Source: JAWVYT01 sp046483065 (GTDB lineage Bacteria; Gemmatimonadota; Gemmatimonadetes; Longimicrobiales; RSA9). From it: a stretch of 64,000 nt of DNA. Location of the stretch: positions 1 through 64,000 of the forward strand of contig JAWODW010000044.1 of the NCBI GenBank assembly GCA_046483065.1, given 5' to 3'. The first letter of the stretch is position 1; every line of letters begins with the position of its first letter. The notes under the pieces are model-generated. The model saw nothing but the letters and a program-made list of their open reading frames with translations, made no database searches and was not told where the DNA came from. Shown here in pieces: positions 41,481 through 51,258 of this stretch. The position numbers were made by a program, and so were the translations under genes.

Positions 41481-41548
41481 CGAGCGGGATATCGGCAGGT
41501 TAGCCGCGGCGTAGCCACGGGGTAGCGACGCAGAACCGGCCGTGGCGG

Positions 41549-41578
41549 CCCGAGCCGACTACGGCAAATCGGCTCGGG
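41549..41578. terminator. Bidirectional terminator hairpin
   Basis: CCCGAGCCGA at 41549-41558 and TCGGCTCGGG at 41569-41578 form a perfect 10-bp stem with a 10-nt loop. It lies between the converging ends of the DUF362 gene (41480) and the TPR-barrel gene (41584). Confidence 0.65.
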
Positions 41579-41583
41579 TGGCG

Positions 41584-43449
41584 TCAGAACACCCAGCGCC
41601 CTCGCAGGTTGAGCGCGAAATACCGGTAGCCGGCGGCCTCCTGTGCGAAGGGGCTGGCGCCGTTGTTGGCGTAGAAGAGGCTGAGGGCCACGCTGCGGCC
41701 GGGGTGGGGTTCCCAGGAGAGGGATCCGGTGGTCCGGAAGGCGGGGTCGAGGTCGCCTTCGGCGGTGATCTTCTGGACGCCCGGCACGAGGACCAGGGTG
41801 CCGGTGAGGTCGCCGAAGAGGCGGGTGGAGGCGCTTGCCGGCGCCTCGACGAGGAGGTAGAGGTCGGGATCGAAGTAGCCGAGGCTCTCGGCGCCGGCCA
41901 GGTCGCGGTCGAAGCCGAACCAGCGGACACTGCCCCCGAGGTTGAGCCAGGGGAGGACGGGTCGGTTGGCCGCGGCGTTGGCGGCCAGGCGCCGGTTCCC
42001 CGTCCCTGTCACCAGGCTCTCGAACCACGCCACGGACCCGGCGCCCTCGAGGCGCCATCGACCCAGCTGGGTCCCCAGGTCCAGCTGCACCTGGTCGTAG
42101 ACCACGCGGTTGGCCAGGAGGACGGCGGTGGCGTCGAGGAGCTCGCGGCCCACGGTCAGCGTGCTCCGGATCTGGTAGCGGGCCGGAGATGAGGCGACGA
42201 CCCCGTAGCGGAGCGTGCCGTCCACGCCCGCCGAGTCGGGCACCCCGCCGCCCACGGCGCCGGTAACCCGCCATCCGGGCGGGAGCTGGACGGACGCGGA
42301 GAAGGTGGTGCCGGTGGTCCAGCGGGGGTCGGGGATGGCGGTGCCGAGGGTGGCGGCCCGCCGGTAGCCGTCCAGCCGCAGCTCGACGCGCGGGACGGGG
42401 TGCCACGAGGCGTGCCCGGCGGTGGTGTAGATGTCGTTGCCGTCGGAGTCCCATTCATAGGCCAGGTTCCAGCCGGCACGGGGCCCGAGGGACGCGTGGA
42501 GGGTCCGCAGCTGGTCCCGGGCCTCGGTGCTGTTGGGATCGACGCGGAGCGCGCGCTGGACGTACGGGAGGGCGGCGGCCTCCCGCCCCTGCCACTGGAG
42601 GATCCGGGCGAGGCCGAAGAGGGCGTCGAGGTTCTCGGGGCTGCGGTCCAGGATCTTCCGCCAGCGGGTCTCCGCCTCGATGAGGTCGCCGGCGTAGCCG
42701 GTGGTCCGAGCCAGGCCGGTCATGGCGTCGAGGTTGTCCGGGTCGTTGTCGAGCACGGTGCGGTAGACGGTCCGGGCCGTATCGAGGCGGTTCTCCCACG
42801 ACAGGACCTGGGCCAGTCCCATGAGCGCTGTTACGTCGTCGGGGTCGTCGGCCAGGAGCGAGTCGTAGACGGATCGGGCGTCGTTGAACCGGTTGGCCCA
42901 GCCGAGCACGCGGGCCCGCTGGTAGTGGACGTCCCGGGTGCCGGGGTCCAGCTCCGCGATCCGGTCGAAGAGCTCCATGGCCCGGTCGTACTCCCCGGCC
43001 CAGGACCGGAACGTGGCCAGTGCCTCGAGGGCGGGGACGTGGTCCGGGTGCTCCTTGACGAGGTCTTCCAGCTCGCGGGTGGCCCGGCCGAGATCGTCCT
43101 GCCAGGCCAAGACCCGGGCGCGGCTGATCCGTGCCTCCAGGTTTTCCGGCGCGATCTCGATGAGCCGATCGAATAGTGCGATGCTCTTGCGGTACTCCTG
43201 GTCCCAGCCGTGGAGCAGCGCGAGCCGGAAGAGGGCCCGTGTGTCGGTGGAGTCGGCGGCCAGCCGCTCGGCGTAGAGCTCACGGGCGCGGTCGAGGTCG
43301 CCGGCGTCCCACGCCTCGTCGGCCGACTGGGCGGCGGCGCCCGCGGGCAGGAGCAGGATCAGCGCGAGGATGACGCGCCCGAACACGGCGGCCGGGCCGG
43401 CGCCGCACCGGGCCCGGTGCCGGGGTCCCTGGGTTCTGCGTCGTCGCAT
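41584..43449 (-). CDS. TPR plus outer-membrane beta-barrel protein (YaiO/PgaA-like layout)
   Basis: 621 aa. A signal peptide (VILALILLLPAGAAAQ) is followed by eight or nine TPRs (about 40-330), for example LFDRLIEIAPENLEARISRA and VYRTVLDNDPDNLDAMTGLA. A C-terminal barrel of about 290 residues follows, with alternating strands such as RVELRLDGYRRAATL and a terminal aromatic strand YRYFALNLRGRWVF. The layout is that of YaiO, PgaA and BcsC-type outer-membrane export or assembly proteins. It starts within the last base of the upstream lipoprotein's stop, so the pair is coupled. No polysaccharide synthase is encoded nearby. Confidence 0.83.
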   Translation of the reverse strand: MRRRRTQGPRHRARCGAGPAAVFGRVILALILLLPAGAAAQSADEAWDAGDLDRARELYAERLAADSTDTRALFRLALLHGWDQEYRKSIALFDRLIEIAPENLEARISRARVLAWQDDLGRATRELEDLVKEHPDHVPALEALATFRSWAGEYDRAMELFDRIAELDPGTRDVHYQRARVLGWANRFNDARSVYDSLLADDPDDVTALMGLAQVLSWENRLDTARTVYRTVLDNDPDNLDAMTGLARTTGYAGDLIEAETRWRKILDRSPENLDALFGLARILQWQGREAAALPYVQRALRVDPNSTEARDQLRTLHASLGPRAGWNLAYEWDSDGNDIYTTAGHASWHPVPRVELRLDGYRRAATLGTAIPDPRWTTGTTFSASVQLPPGWRVTGAVGGGVPDSAGVDGTLRYGVVASSPARYQIRSTLTVGRELLDATAVLLANRVVYDQVQLDLGTQLGRWRLEGAGSVAWFESLVTGTGNRRLAANAAANRPVLPWLNLGGSVRWFGFDRDLAGAESLGYFDPDLYLLVEAPASASTRLFGDLTGTLVLVPGVQKITAEGDLDPAFRTTGSLSWEPHPGRSVALSLFYANNGASPFAQEAAGYRYFALNLRGRWVF

Positions 43450-46280
43450 CACTGGCCTCCCTGCCGTTCCAGCTCCGTGAAGACGGCGCGGAGCGAGTCG
43501 AAGACGGGGCGGCGGCGGGTCCGCCACCGGGGCTCGTCCCACACCGGCCAGGCGAAGAGCGCTACGTCTTCGGCCCGGCCGCTCGTGGGCAGCGCGGTCC
43601 AGCGGGCCCGGTCGCCTCCGCCGTCGGAGGTGTCGGTGCCGGCTCCGCCGCCCGCACCGCCCGTCCGGGTCGCTGTCACGATCCGGATCCCTTCCACGGT
43701 GACGATTCCGAAGACCTCCGGCAAGCCGCGGAGGAACCGCTTCTCCTCGTAGAGTACCGACCGACTGCTCGGGTCGGTCACGTTCAGGAGCCCCCACGGG
43801 ATGCGGATTTCCAGGGCGTCGTCGGCCAGGCGGGTCCAGTCGCCGTCGGGCTCGGGCCCCTCCCGCAGGATCCCCCGGTGATAGCCATAGGCCGCGATCT
43901 CCACCGAGTCGCGGGTGTAGCGACGACGGTTGGTGACCACCGGAATGCCCCGGTACTCGCCGTCGTCGTCAGCCACGGGTTGATACGGCCGGTTCCGTCG
44001 CTGCTCGATCCGGCCGGTGAAGAAGCCCGGGAGCGGGTCGGCGATCTCCGGTGGCGGCGACGGCGCACCCCCCAGCTCCTGGCCCACCTCCACGATCCGC
44101 CAGGGCACGTACGCGTCGTGGCCCACGAGGCGGGTACCGTCGGCGTCCCGGATCAGCGCGAACTCGAGGCCGACGGGTGGGGCCGGGGCCGCAGGCCCGG
44201 ACGACGACGAGCGCGTGGAGCCGGCCCCGTCTCGGGTGACGCCTGCTTCGACCGGGACGTTCCGGGGCCACTGCAGCTCGCCGGCGGCGGGGTCCACCAC
44301 GTCGAACCCCACCAGCGTGGTGGCGGCGGGCCGGGCACCGGGACCCTCGATGAGCAGCCGGAGGTACGCCTCGTCGGCCACGGCCCGGAGGGGGGCCGCG
44401 GATGAGCCGGCGCCGGCCGCGGACCGGTCGGCCGCGGGGTCGTAGAGCGGCGGCACGTCGCGCCATGCGGCGAGCCGTTCTGCCGCCGTCCCCCCCGCCA
44501 CCCGGCGCTCGGGCTCCACCGCGAGCATGCCGTAGTGCTGCTCGGCGTCGAGGCGGTTCAACCACAGCCGGTTACGGTCAGCGGGCAGCTCGAACTCGAT
44601 GACCAGCCAGTTCTTCTTGAACCACTCGTCGATCCAGGCGAAGACGGCGCCACCGGCCAGCCCGGCGGCGGCGATCTCGCGGGTCATGCGGGCGTCGATG
44701 GCGGCCATGGCGGTCTCGGTCAGCCCGCCGTGGTGCCACCCCTCGGGCTGCATGTGGGCGGACCCGCGGCTAGCGGGCACGCCGTACTCGCTGATCAGGA
44801 CCGGCATTTCCCCGTGATGCTCCCGCAGCGCCGTGAGGTACCCGAAGTAGCGAGACGGTCCCCACGGCGAGCGGGCTGCGGCGTAGCGGGCCTCAAGGAT
44901 CATGAAGTCCGGGTAGTACGGGTACGCGTGGTACGACGCGAAGGTGCCCGCCGGCAGTCTGCGGGTGGGCTGGATCAGCGTCGCGTCGAGGGACGCGGCG
45001 TCGTTGTCGTACTCCACGGGCACCCGCTCGATCCGCTCGCCCAGAGCCTCCCGGATCGCCACCTCCTCCTCCACAGTGGTCTCCGACGGGTGACGCAGCG
45101 GGTCCAGCGTGGGCCAGTTGGTATACGCCACGGGGCGCTGGGCGTGGTAGGTATCCATCTCGTACGCCACCAGGTGTTCCAGCGCCTCGGCCATCCACAC
45201 GTCGGTGGGCGTGGCGCTCCGGGCGGTCAGGTACGTCCCGTCATGCGACGTCTCGTCCGCCCGCATCCGGTTGTACTCCACCACCGCGAACGGCTCCCAC
45301 TCCCGGCCGATGATGTACGCCAGCGTCCACCGCGAGAGATCGGCGGTGTAGTGACCGGCGGCGTGCCCCGGCCGGGGCGGGACGTCGGCCCGCCCGTGGA
45401 GCACGTCCACCACTCGCTCCATCTCTGCCTTGAACCCGCCGTACCACTCCGGGTCCCGGAAATCGTGCCCCGGCGGCAGCTCCGTCCACACGCCATGGAT
45501 CAGCCAGAGCGGGTCGTCGGGGTGGGCGAGGTTGTGGGCCCGGACCGCGTCGTAGAAGGCGGGCGGGTGGATGGTGTAGACCCGGACCGCGTTCACGTTC
45601 ATGGCCGCCATCTCGGCGACCCACCCGGCGTAGACGGCCGAGTCCGGGAACTGGCTCGGGTGCCGGCCCGGGAGCGCCGCACCCAGGTTCATCCCGTTCA
45701 CGTGGATCGGCCGCCAGCCGGTGCCCGTCCCGGGCGCCCGGACCTCGAACCGGCCGGCCTGTGCCCGGGCCGGATACACGACGGTGTCCGGGACGGTCAG
45801 CGGCGGTCGGTCCACGCTGCCGAACCCCACGGGGATCCGGGCCAGGTAGCTCAGCGCAAGCTCGTTGCCCGGCTCCGCGGCCACCACCCGCGAGAAGAGA
45901 CGGAAGGCGCCGCCCGGGTCCGCCTCACGCCACGCCACCAGGCCACGACCGATCAGCGCGTCCACAAGCGTCGTGTCCCGGGCGAGAACGGCATCGAAGT
46001 GTCTGCGGGCGTCATCGAGCTCGCCCCGCTGGAGCCGGCCGTAGCCCAGGACCGTCAACGCGTCGACGTGCACCGGGCAGAGCTCCAGCGCCGCTTCCGC
46101 CGCCCGGACACCCGTGCGGTAGTCCTGCGCCTGGTAGGCCTCCCACGCCCGGGCCACGGCCGTCGAGGCGGTGTCCGGGCACGAGGGGAGCGGCGCGCGC
46201 TGGGCACCGCCGCAGCCGGCAAGGACCATGGTCGTGCCCAGGATCACGAGCAGAGGTCGGGACCAGCGGTGCGCGCGCAT
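43449..46280 (-). CDS. Lipoprotein with TPRs and a glycosidase-like TIM barrel
   Basis: 943 aa. Lipobox VLAGCGG at about residue 23. Three TPR-like repeats (about 40-160) precede a clan-A-like (GH2/GH5/GH42-type) barrel, about 185-620. Candidate nucleophile Glu is in PVLISEYGVPASRG; the acid/base position falls in YIIGREWEPF, where the usual Asn before Glu is replaced. Beta-rich C-terminal domains follow (about 650-943). Length and fold suggest a periplasmic or surface enzyme acting on an exported glycan. It is the first gene of a pair with the TPR-barrel protein. The catalytic assignment is by motif only. Confidence 0.75.
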   Translation of the reverse strand: MRAHRWSRPLLVILGTTMVLAGCGGAQRAPLPSCPDTASTAVARAWEAYQAQDYRTGVRAAEAALELCPVHVDALTVLGYGRLQRGELDDARRHFDAVLARDTTLVDALIGRGLVAWREADPGGAFRLFSRVVAAEPGNELALSYLARIPVGFGSVDRPPLTVPDTVVYPARAQAGRFEVRAPGTGTGWRPIHVNGMNLGAALPGRHPSQFPDSAVYAGWVAEMAAMNVNAVRVYTIHPPAFYDAVRAHNLAHPDDPLWLIHGVWTELPPGHDFRDPEWYGGFKAEMERVVDVLHGRADVPPRPGHAAGHYTADLSRWTLAYIIGREWEPFAVVEYNRMRADETSHDGTYLTARSATPTDVWMAEALEHLVAYEMDTYHAQRPVAYTNWPTLDPLRHPSETTVEEEVAIREALGERIERVPVEYDNDAASLDATLIQPTRRLPAGTFASYHAYPYYPDFMILEARYAAARSPWGPSRYFGYLTALREHHGEMPVLISEYGVPASRGSAHMQPEGWHHGGLTETAMAAIDARMTREIAAAGLAGGAVFAWIDEWFKKNWLVIEFELPADRNRLWLNRLDAEQHYGMLAVEPERRVAGGTAAERLAAWRDVPPLYDPAADRSAAGAGSSAAPLRAVADEAYLRLLIEGPGARPAATTLVGFDVVDPAAGELQWPRNVPVEAGVTRDGAGSTRSSSSGPAAPAPPVGLEFALIRDADGTRLVGHDAYVPWRIVEVGQELGGAPSPPPEIADPLPGFFTGRIEQRRNRPYQPVADDDGEYRGIPVVTNRRRYTRDSVEIAAYGYHRGILREGPEPDGDWTRLADDALEIRIPWGLLNVTDPSSRSVLYEEKRFLRGLPEVFGIVTVEGIRIVTATRTGGAGGGAGTDTSDGGGDRARWTALPTSGRAEDVALFAWPVWDEPRWRTRRRPVFDSLRAVFTELERQGGQ

Positions 46281-46480
46281 GAACTGGTGAACGTGCCGAC
46301 GGGGCCGTCGACGCGCAACGCGCCACCCGCCGGTACGCAGACCCGGGCGGTCCGGCGCTCGCGGCGCACGTCGGGACACCGGCGAGGCTGGATCACGCGC
46401 CAGGTCGAGAAGCCTCTTTCATCAACACATCGGGAGAAGATCCGTTCTCTATTTTGGGGCCGGGTCGAGGATCGGGGGTC

Positions 46481-47878
46481 CTAGCTCTCGAGGTCGACCC
46501 AGCGGAGCAGCTCCCGCAGCGGCTCCCGTCCATCGTGGTGCCAGTCGGGCGGGGGCCACGGCAGGCGCGGGAAGGTGGTGATGCGGGTGGCCCCGACGCC
46601 GGCCAGTCGGTGGGCGAGGGCGTCCCGTCGGGCCTCGGGTCCGGCGATGGCCACGGATTGGAGGTACCGGCCGGCGGGTGCCAGGAGGTCGACGGCCTCC
46701 TCCAGCGCGTCGATGGGGTGGACCCGTACCAGGCGGTTGAGGCAGGACGGGCGGAACGCGGGCTCGGCGTCGTAGATCACGGTCCATCGGGTTCCTGGCC
46801 CCGCCAGGACGCGGGTCCCGGCGGCGTCGGGGCGGTGCCCTTTCATCTCGGCGGCGGCGCGCTCCTGCTGGATGGCGGAGGCCTCGGCGGGCCCCAGCCG
46901 AGCTCGGGGCAGCTCGTTCTCCACGGCATCGAGGGCATCGGCCAGGGCCTCGGCGAAGTCCAGTGCGGAGACACCGCTCCCCTCCTCGACCCAGACGGCG
47001 TGGGGTGACACGCAGCCGTGCTGGTCGAAGACCGCCACGGCCCGGGCCACGTCCCGGGCCACGGCGGCCGGATCGTCGGCGACGGCATCCCGGGCGATGA
47101 GCCCCACGGAGAACCGTGGCCCGTGGACCAGGACCCGGGTACCGTCCGGGCCCCGATCCTGGTACGACGCCACGGCCTCCTCGCCGCCGTAGACCACCAC
47201 GATGTCGGCGGCTTCCAACGCCCTCCACTCAGCGTCGCGGGAGCCGCCGGGCCAGTACGTCAGGGCCAGCGCCCTGCCCACGTCCGGGTCCACGGCGTCG
47301 ACGGCCCGGGCGAAAAGGATGGGGAGCACGGGCTGCCCGGACGCCAGCTTCCCGAGCACCGGCGCCTTGGCCAGGAGCGCCCGGACCAGGGCGGTTACGG
47401 CCACGCCGGGGACGTTCCCGGCGAAGACGTGGAAGGCCAGGTCGGGGCCATAGGCCCGGGCCCGTCGTCCGGCGGCGGCGGGCCGGAACTCGTCGAGGGC
47501 GGCGGGGTCCGGGAGCGCGGCATCCAGGAGTGTCCGGAGCCGATCCGCGCGCCAGTCGGCGGTCATGCGGTCGAGGACCAGCCGCGTCATGGCGGGGGAA
47601 TACCCTGCAGCGGCGGTCACGAGGCGGTCGGCCTGCTCCCGGAGCGGATCGGTGGGGTCGGCCAAGCGGGCCGCGGCGAGGTCGACGACGTCCACCAGCT
47701 CGCTCACCGGGCGCTCCTTGAGTGATCGACCGGCGTCCCTGAGCTCCTTCACGCACGCCCCGAGGAGCTCGGGCGTGGGTACGGGATAGCGGCAGGTGAG
47801 CTCGCCCACCTCCAGCGTCTCGAGCGTTCCGATGTCCACGCCGGGCAGGTGCCAGGCGTCGAAGGCGGGATCGGTCAT
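46481..47878 (-). CDS. luxC: LuxC-like long-chain acyl-CoA/acyl-protein reductase
   Basis: 465 aa. Aldehyde-dehydrogenase-like fold with VFAGNVPGVAVTALVRALLA near 151-170, ALTYWPGGSRDAEWRALEAA, DIVVVYGGEEAV and catalytic Cys289 in VFDQHGCVSPHAVWVEEG. LuxC reduces fatty acyl groups, delivered by LuxE, to aldehydes using NADPH. The start (47878) overlaps luxE by ATGA. No luxA, luxB or luxD is present in the window, so a bioluminescence role is unlikely. A non-luminous aldehyde or lipid pathway is more plausible. Confidence 0.88.
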   Translation of the reverse strand: MTDPAFDAWHLPGVDIGTLETLEVGELTCRYPVPTPELLGACVKELRDAGRSLKERPVSELVDVVDLAAARLADPTDPLREQADRLVTAAAGYSPAMTRLVLDRMTADWRADRLRTLLDAALPDPAALDEFRPAAAGRRARAYGPDLAFHVFAGNVPGVAVTALVRALLAKAPVLGKLASGQPVLPILFARAVDAVDPDVGRALALTYWPGGSRDAEWRALEAADIVVVYGGEEAVASYQDRGPDGTRVLVHGPRFSVGLIARDAVADDPAAVARDVARAVAVFDQHGCVSPHAVWVEEGSGVSALDFAEALADALDAVENELPRARLGPAEASAIQQERAAAEMKGHRPDAAGTRVLAGPGTRWTVIYDAEPAFRPSCLNRLVRVHPIDALEEAVDLLAPAGRYLQSVAIAGPEARRDALAHRLAGVGATRITTFPRLPWPPPDWHHDGREPLRELLRWVDLES

Positions 47879-49011
47879 GGCGCTTCCTCCAGCAGCAGAT
47901 CCATGGCGATGGAGCAGCCCCGGGCGGGCGCGCCGCCGGCCCGGCCCTCCACCACCAGCCCATCGGCCTCGATCCGCCCCAGGTCCTCGGTCTGAACGGT
48001 GGCCACGCTGTACACGTTGGCGAGATCCACGTGGCGGAGCAGCCCCGTCCGGCCGTCGGGGAGCGGGCTCAGCGTCTCCGGGTCCACGGCCACGCTCCGG
48101 AGCCAGCCCGGTCCCCGCTTCCGCCGGGCCCCGGACCCGGACGGCGGCTCGGGGGTCGGAGCCCCGCCGGTGAGCCGGCTGCGGAGCGCGTCGTCGTAGT
48201 ACTGGGAGAGGAGCTCGGTCATCCCGTACTCGTTCACGCACGCCCACGCGGGCAGGCCCAACCGCTCGGCGTACGCGTCCCGCAGCTCGTGGGGCTCCAG
48301 GCGGCGGCCCCGCCCCTTGAACCCGCCGGTGTCCATGAGCCGGGACCCCGCCGGGAGCGTGAACGTGCGCCCGTCGTCGGCCAGGCGGTCGAGCCAGTGG
48401 ATGAACGCCGACGACGTGCCCAGGACCAGGACCGGCTCGGCGGCGTCCGCGGCACCGGCCATGGCCCGGTCCAGGGCGGCATAATCGAGCCCATCGGCGT
48501 CGGCGAAGGTCCGGGAGCCGTCGGCGCCGAAGGCGGCCATGACGTCGGTGATCATGAACGCCAGCGACGAGTCGGGCAGCGCGTCGGCCGGCGGCATGAG
48601 CGAGAGCATCCGGGGTCGGGCCCCGTCGGGCAGGAGGAACGCGGTGAACGAGGCTCGCAGCGAGGCCCGGTACAGCTCCAGGTCGCCCACGTGATGCTCG
48701 CCACGCCGCTCCCTGCCACGGGTGGTCCCGCTGGTGTGGAAGACGCGCTCCACGGTGACCGCCTCGTCATGGAGGGGCAGCTCCTTGAAGGCGGCGGTGG
48801 GGACGGCGGGGATGCCCGTCCAGCGGCGGACGGTATCCGGCGTCCGGTCACGGGCGGCGCAGTACGCCTGGTAGGCGGGCACGGACGCGAAGTTGTGGGC
48901 GAAGACGCGGAGTGCGAGGGCGTTGAAGTCCGCGTCGGGGAGTGGGGCGTCAGCGCCGTCCCGGAATCGCTGGATCAGCTCGGTGCGGAGTGCGGCGGCG
49001 GGCGCGCTCAT
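47875..49011 (-). CDS. luxE: LuxE-like acyl-protein synthetase
   Basis: 378 aa, ANL-superfamily. Phosphate-binding P-loop VFHTSGTTRGRERR; FIHWLDRL, SRLMDTGGFKGRGRRLEPHE and CVNEYGMTELLSQYYDD are LuxE family segments. A C-terminal Cys366 (ARGCSIAMDLL) matches the position of the Cys that carries the acyl group in Vibrio LuxE. It activates fatty acids with ATP and passes them to LuxC. It follows the DUF255 gene by 12 nt and overlaps luxC. Confidence 0.88.
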   Translation of the reverse strand: MSAPAAALRTELIQRFRDGADAPLPDADFNALALRVFAHNFASVPAYQAYCAARDRTPDTVRRWTGIPAVPTAAFKELPLHDEAVTVERVFHTSGTTRGRERRGEHHVGDLELYRASLRASFTAFLLPDGARPRMLSLMPPADALPDSSLAFMITDVMAAFGADGSRTFADADGLDYAALDRAMAGAADAAEPVLVLGTSSAFIHWLDRLADDGRTFTLPAGSRLMDTGGFKGRGRRLEPHELRDAYAERLGLPAWACVNEYGMTELLSQYYDDALRSRLTGGAPTPEPPSGSGARRKRGPGWLRSVAVDPETLSPLPDGRTGLLRHVDLANVYSVATVQTEDLGRIEADGLVVEGRAGGAPARGCSIAMDLLLEEAP

Positions 49012-49023
49012 GGCGGTTCGAGC

Positions 49024-50562
49024 TCACCGGGGCAGCTCGAAGAACTCCTCGACGGCCATGGCGAAGGTGGCGCCTTCCACGGCGTACCGCCCGGCGTAGG
49101 GGGCGAGGAACGCCAGGAGCCGCTCGGCCACGGCCCGATACGACCGGTCACCGGTGCGCCGGGCCAGCCGGATGTGGAGCCGAGCGGCGAGGGCGTTCTC
49201 CTCGAACGGCCGGTCCGGGTAGCGGAGCGCGCCCAACGCCTCGGGTCCGGCCGCGAAGCCCTGGAACCCGCCGGCCTCGTCCCACAGCGTATCCTTCATG
49301 CGGGCGACGAGACGCACCGCGTGCTCCAGCGCGTCGTCCCGGTCCGCGGCGTCGGCCACGGCCGCGGCGGCCCGTGCGGTGTGCAGGAGGTCGACCAGGA
49401 GGCCGGTGACCGGACCGTGGTCGGACGGGTCGCCCGTCGCCTCGTCATCCCGGAAGTGGGTGAGGGAGTCCTCGCCCGCGGCCATGGTGTCGAGGAGCGT
49501 GTCGAGGGCTTCCGAGGCCTGCGCCACCCACGGGTCGCGGCCGAGCCACTGCCCTGCGCCGGCCAGCGCGGTGATCCACATGGCGGCGGAATCGGTGTAC
49601 ACGGTGTCGTCCACGGGCGGTGGGTCCCGGTCCGAGCGGTCGTCCCGCTCGGCGAAGTACGCGGGATCGGCCGCCTGGCTCCCGGTCCAGAGCCCACCCC
49701 GGGCCAGGGTGCCGTGGACCCACGCCACCGTCCGCTCCGCCGCCTCGAGCCAGTCGTCGCGGTCACGGCGGGCGGCGCCGAATGCGAAGGCCGAGAGGGC
49801 CCGGGCGTTGATACGGAGCAGCTTCTCGGTCCGGGGTTCGGTCCAGTTGGGCTGCAGGGCGTAGTGGAACCAGCCGCCGTCCACCGGGTCCTCGATCTCC
49901 CCGGCGAGCATCCCGTCGAGGGTGCGTTCCGCCATGGTGATCCAGTCGGGATTCGGCAGCGAGGCCCCCTGGGTCAGGAGCAGCTCCACGGCCTCGGCGT
50001 GCACGAACTTCGGCCCCTGCCCGAAACCGCCGTTGCGGGCGTCGAACTGGTCCTGGGCGCCGGTCAGCACGTCATCGGCCGCTTCCCGCCGTACCAGCCC
50101 CGTGGCGGCGCGCCGGGACCGGGCCGCCTCGATGGCCTTGCGACGGTTCGCGATCTCCTCCTCGAGCGCCTCCCGCCGATCCTCCCACGCCTCGAGCACG
50201 CTGCCGGCCACCCGCCGCAGCTCCTTCGGCTCCGCGTACGTGGCTGACCAGAAGACCTCGCCGGTGGGCGCCAGCAGCGCCACGGTGGGCCACCCTTCGC
50301 CGATGTAGCGGTCCTGGACATGAGGCCGTCGGTCGCCGTCCACCCGGATGGGGATCAGGCGCTCGTTGGCCAGGGCGATGACGTCCTCGTCGGAGAGCGC
50401 CTGTTCATCGAGCTCGTGGCACGCCTGGCACCAGAAGGTGGTCAGGACCAGGAGGATCGGCTTCTCGGCCGCCTGTGCCTCGTCGAATGCCGCCCGCGTC
50501 CAGGACCGCCACTCGATGGCGTCGGCGCGGTTCGGCCGCGGGGAAAATCGGAAGTGTGCCAT
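49024..50562 (-). CDS. DUF255 thioredoxin-like protein (YyaL/SSP411 type, short form)
   Basis: 512 aa. An N-terminal thioredoxin-like domain (about 15-130) has the TTFWCQACHELDEQAL motif (CxxC) and GWPTVALLAPTGE with the cis-Pro. A C-terminal (alpha/alpha)6-toroid-like region follows, with GGFGQGPKFVHAEAVELLL and DPVDGGWFHYALQPNWTEPR. YyaL/SSP411 homologues are about 680 aa, so this is a short member. It lacks a signal peptide. The reaction is unknown; the toroid suggests a sugar-like ligand. Followed by luxE at 12 nt. Confidence 0.85.
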   Translation of the reverse strand: MAHFRFSPRPNRADAIEWRSWTRAAFDEAQAAEKPILLVLTTFWCQACHELDEQALSDEDVIALANERLIPIRVDGDRRPHVQDRYIGEGWPTVALLAPTGEVFWSATYAEPKELRRVAGSVLEAWEDRREALEEEIANRRKAIEAARSRRAATGLVRREAADDVLTGAQDQFDARNGGFGQGPKFVHAEAVELLLTQGASLPNPDWITMAERTLDGMLAGEIEDPVDGGWFHYALQPNWTEPRTEKLLRINARALSAFAFGAARRDRDDWLEAAERTVAWVHGTLARGGLWTGSQAADPAYFAERDDRSDRDPPPVDDTVYTDSAAMWITALAGAGQWLGRDPWVAQASEALDTLLDTMAAGEDSLTHFRDDEATGDPSDHGPVTGLLVDLLHTARAAAAVADAADRDDALEHAVRLVARMKDTLWDEAGGFQGFAAGPEALGALRYPDRPFEENALAARLHIRLARRTGDRSYRAVAERLLAFLAPYAGRYAVEGATFAMAVEEFFELPR

Positions 50563-50646
50563 GTGGAGTGAGGATAGAGGAAATCGCGACCTGTGGCCAC
50601 CGGGGGGCGGCGCAGCGACGGCGCCAGCGCGGCCGCGAACGGCCCG

Positions 50647-51258
50647 CTACGGCACCCGGAACGGTTCGCTGCGGGCCTCGTAGCGGCGGGCCGGGAGGCC
50701 GAGGACGCGGACCAGGAGCCGCTTGAGGCCGGTCCCGATGGCACCGGTGATGGACCGGCCGCCGCGGACGGCGGGCTCCAGCTCGCCCCGGAGCCATCGT
50801 TCCAGCTCGTCGAGGTCGGAGAGGGAGAGGGTCTCGACCTCGAGGTAGACCAGGTAATAGTAGGAACCCTCGCGGGGCGGCCGGACCGCCGGAGTGTAGG
50901 GTCTCTCCAGCGCCACCCGGGCGTCGCGGTAGGTGGCGAATCGACCGATGGAGTCGGCGCCGGGCCCCACGGCCAGGAACCGCCGCTCCAGCGGCTCGTA
51001 AGCCAGCACGGAGGTCCAGGTGGCCTGCTCCACCAGGTCGTCGAACCATGTGTCTCGCCACAGCTCGACCCGGAACCGCATCCGGAGCGGGAGCCCGGAG
51101 CGGACGGCGTCGGCCAGGGCCCGGTCATCGAGGACATCTCCCACCGTCACCCGGGGCGCACCCTCCTCCACGCGCACGGCGACGGGCGCCTGTGCGGCGG
51201 TCTGGGCGGCTGCACCTGCAAGCGCCGCCAGCGCGAGGAAGGCGGCCCGGACCGTCAA
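50647..51258 (-). CDS. DUF4390-like secreted protein
   Basis: 203 aa. Signal peptide (MTVRAAFLALAALAGAAAQT) then a beta-rich region: LADAVRSGLPLRMRFRVELW, YYLVYLEVETLSLSDLDELE and a C-terminal helix (GTGLKRLLVRVLGLP). DUF4390 proteins occur next to NtrY/NtrX-type regulators in other bacteria, and that context holds here. Its start overlaps the barrel gene by ATGA. Family assignment is moderate. Confidence 0.72.
   Translation of the reverse strand: MTVRAAFLALAALAGAAAQTAAQAPVAVRVEEGAPRVTVGDVLDDRALADAVRSGLPLRMRFRVELWRDTWFDDLVEQATWTSVLAYEPLERRFLAVGPGADSIGRFATYRDARVALERPYTPAVRPPREGSYYYLVYLEVETLSLSDLDELERWLRGELEPAVRGGRSITGAIGTGLKRLLVRVLGLPARRYEARSEPFRVP

Noticed and set aside
46481..49011. Bioluminescence operon
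   Set aside because: Only luxC and luxE are present; luciferase subunits and luxD are missing within the window.
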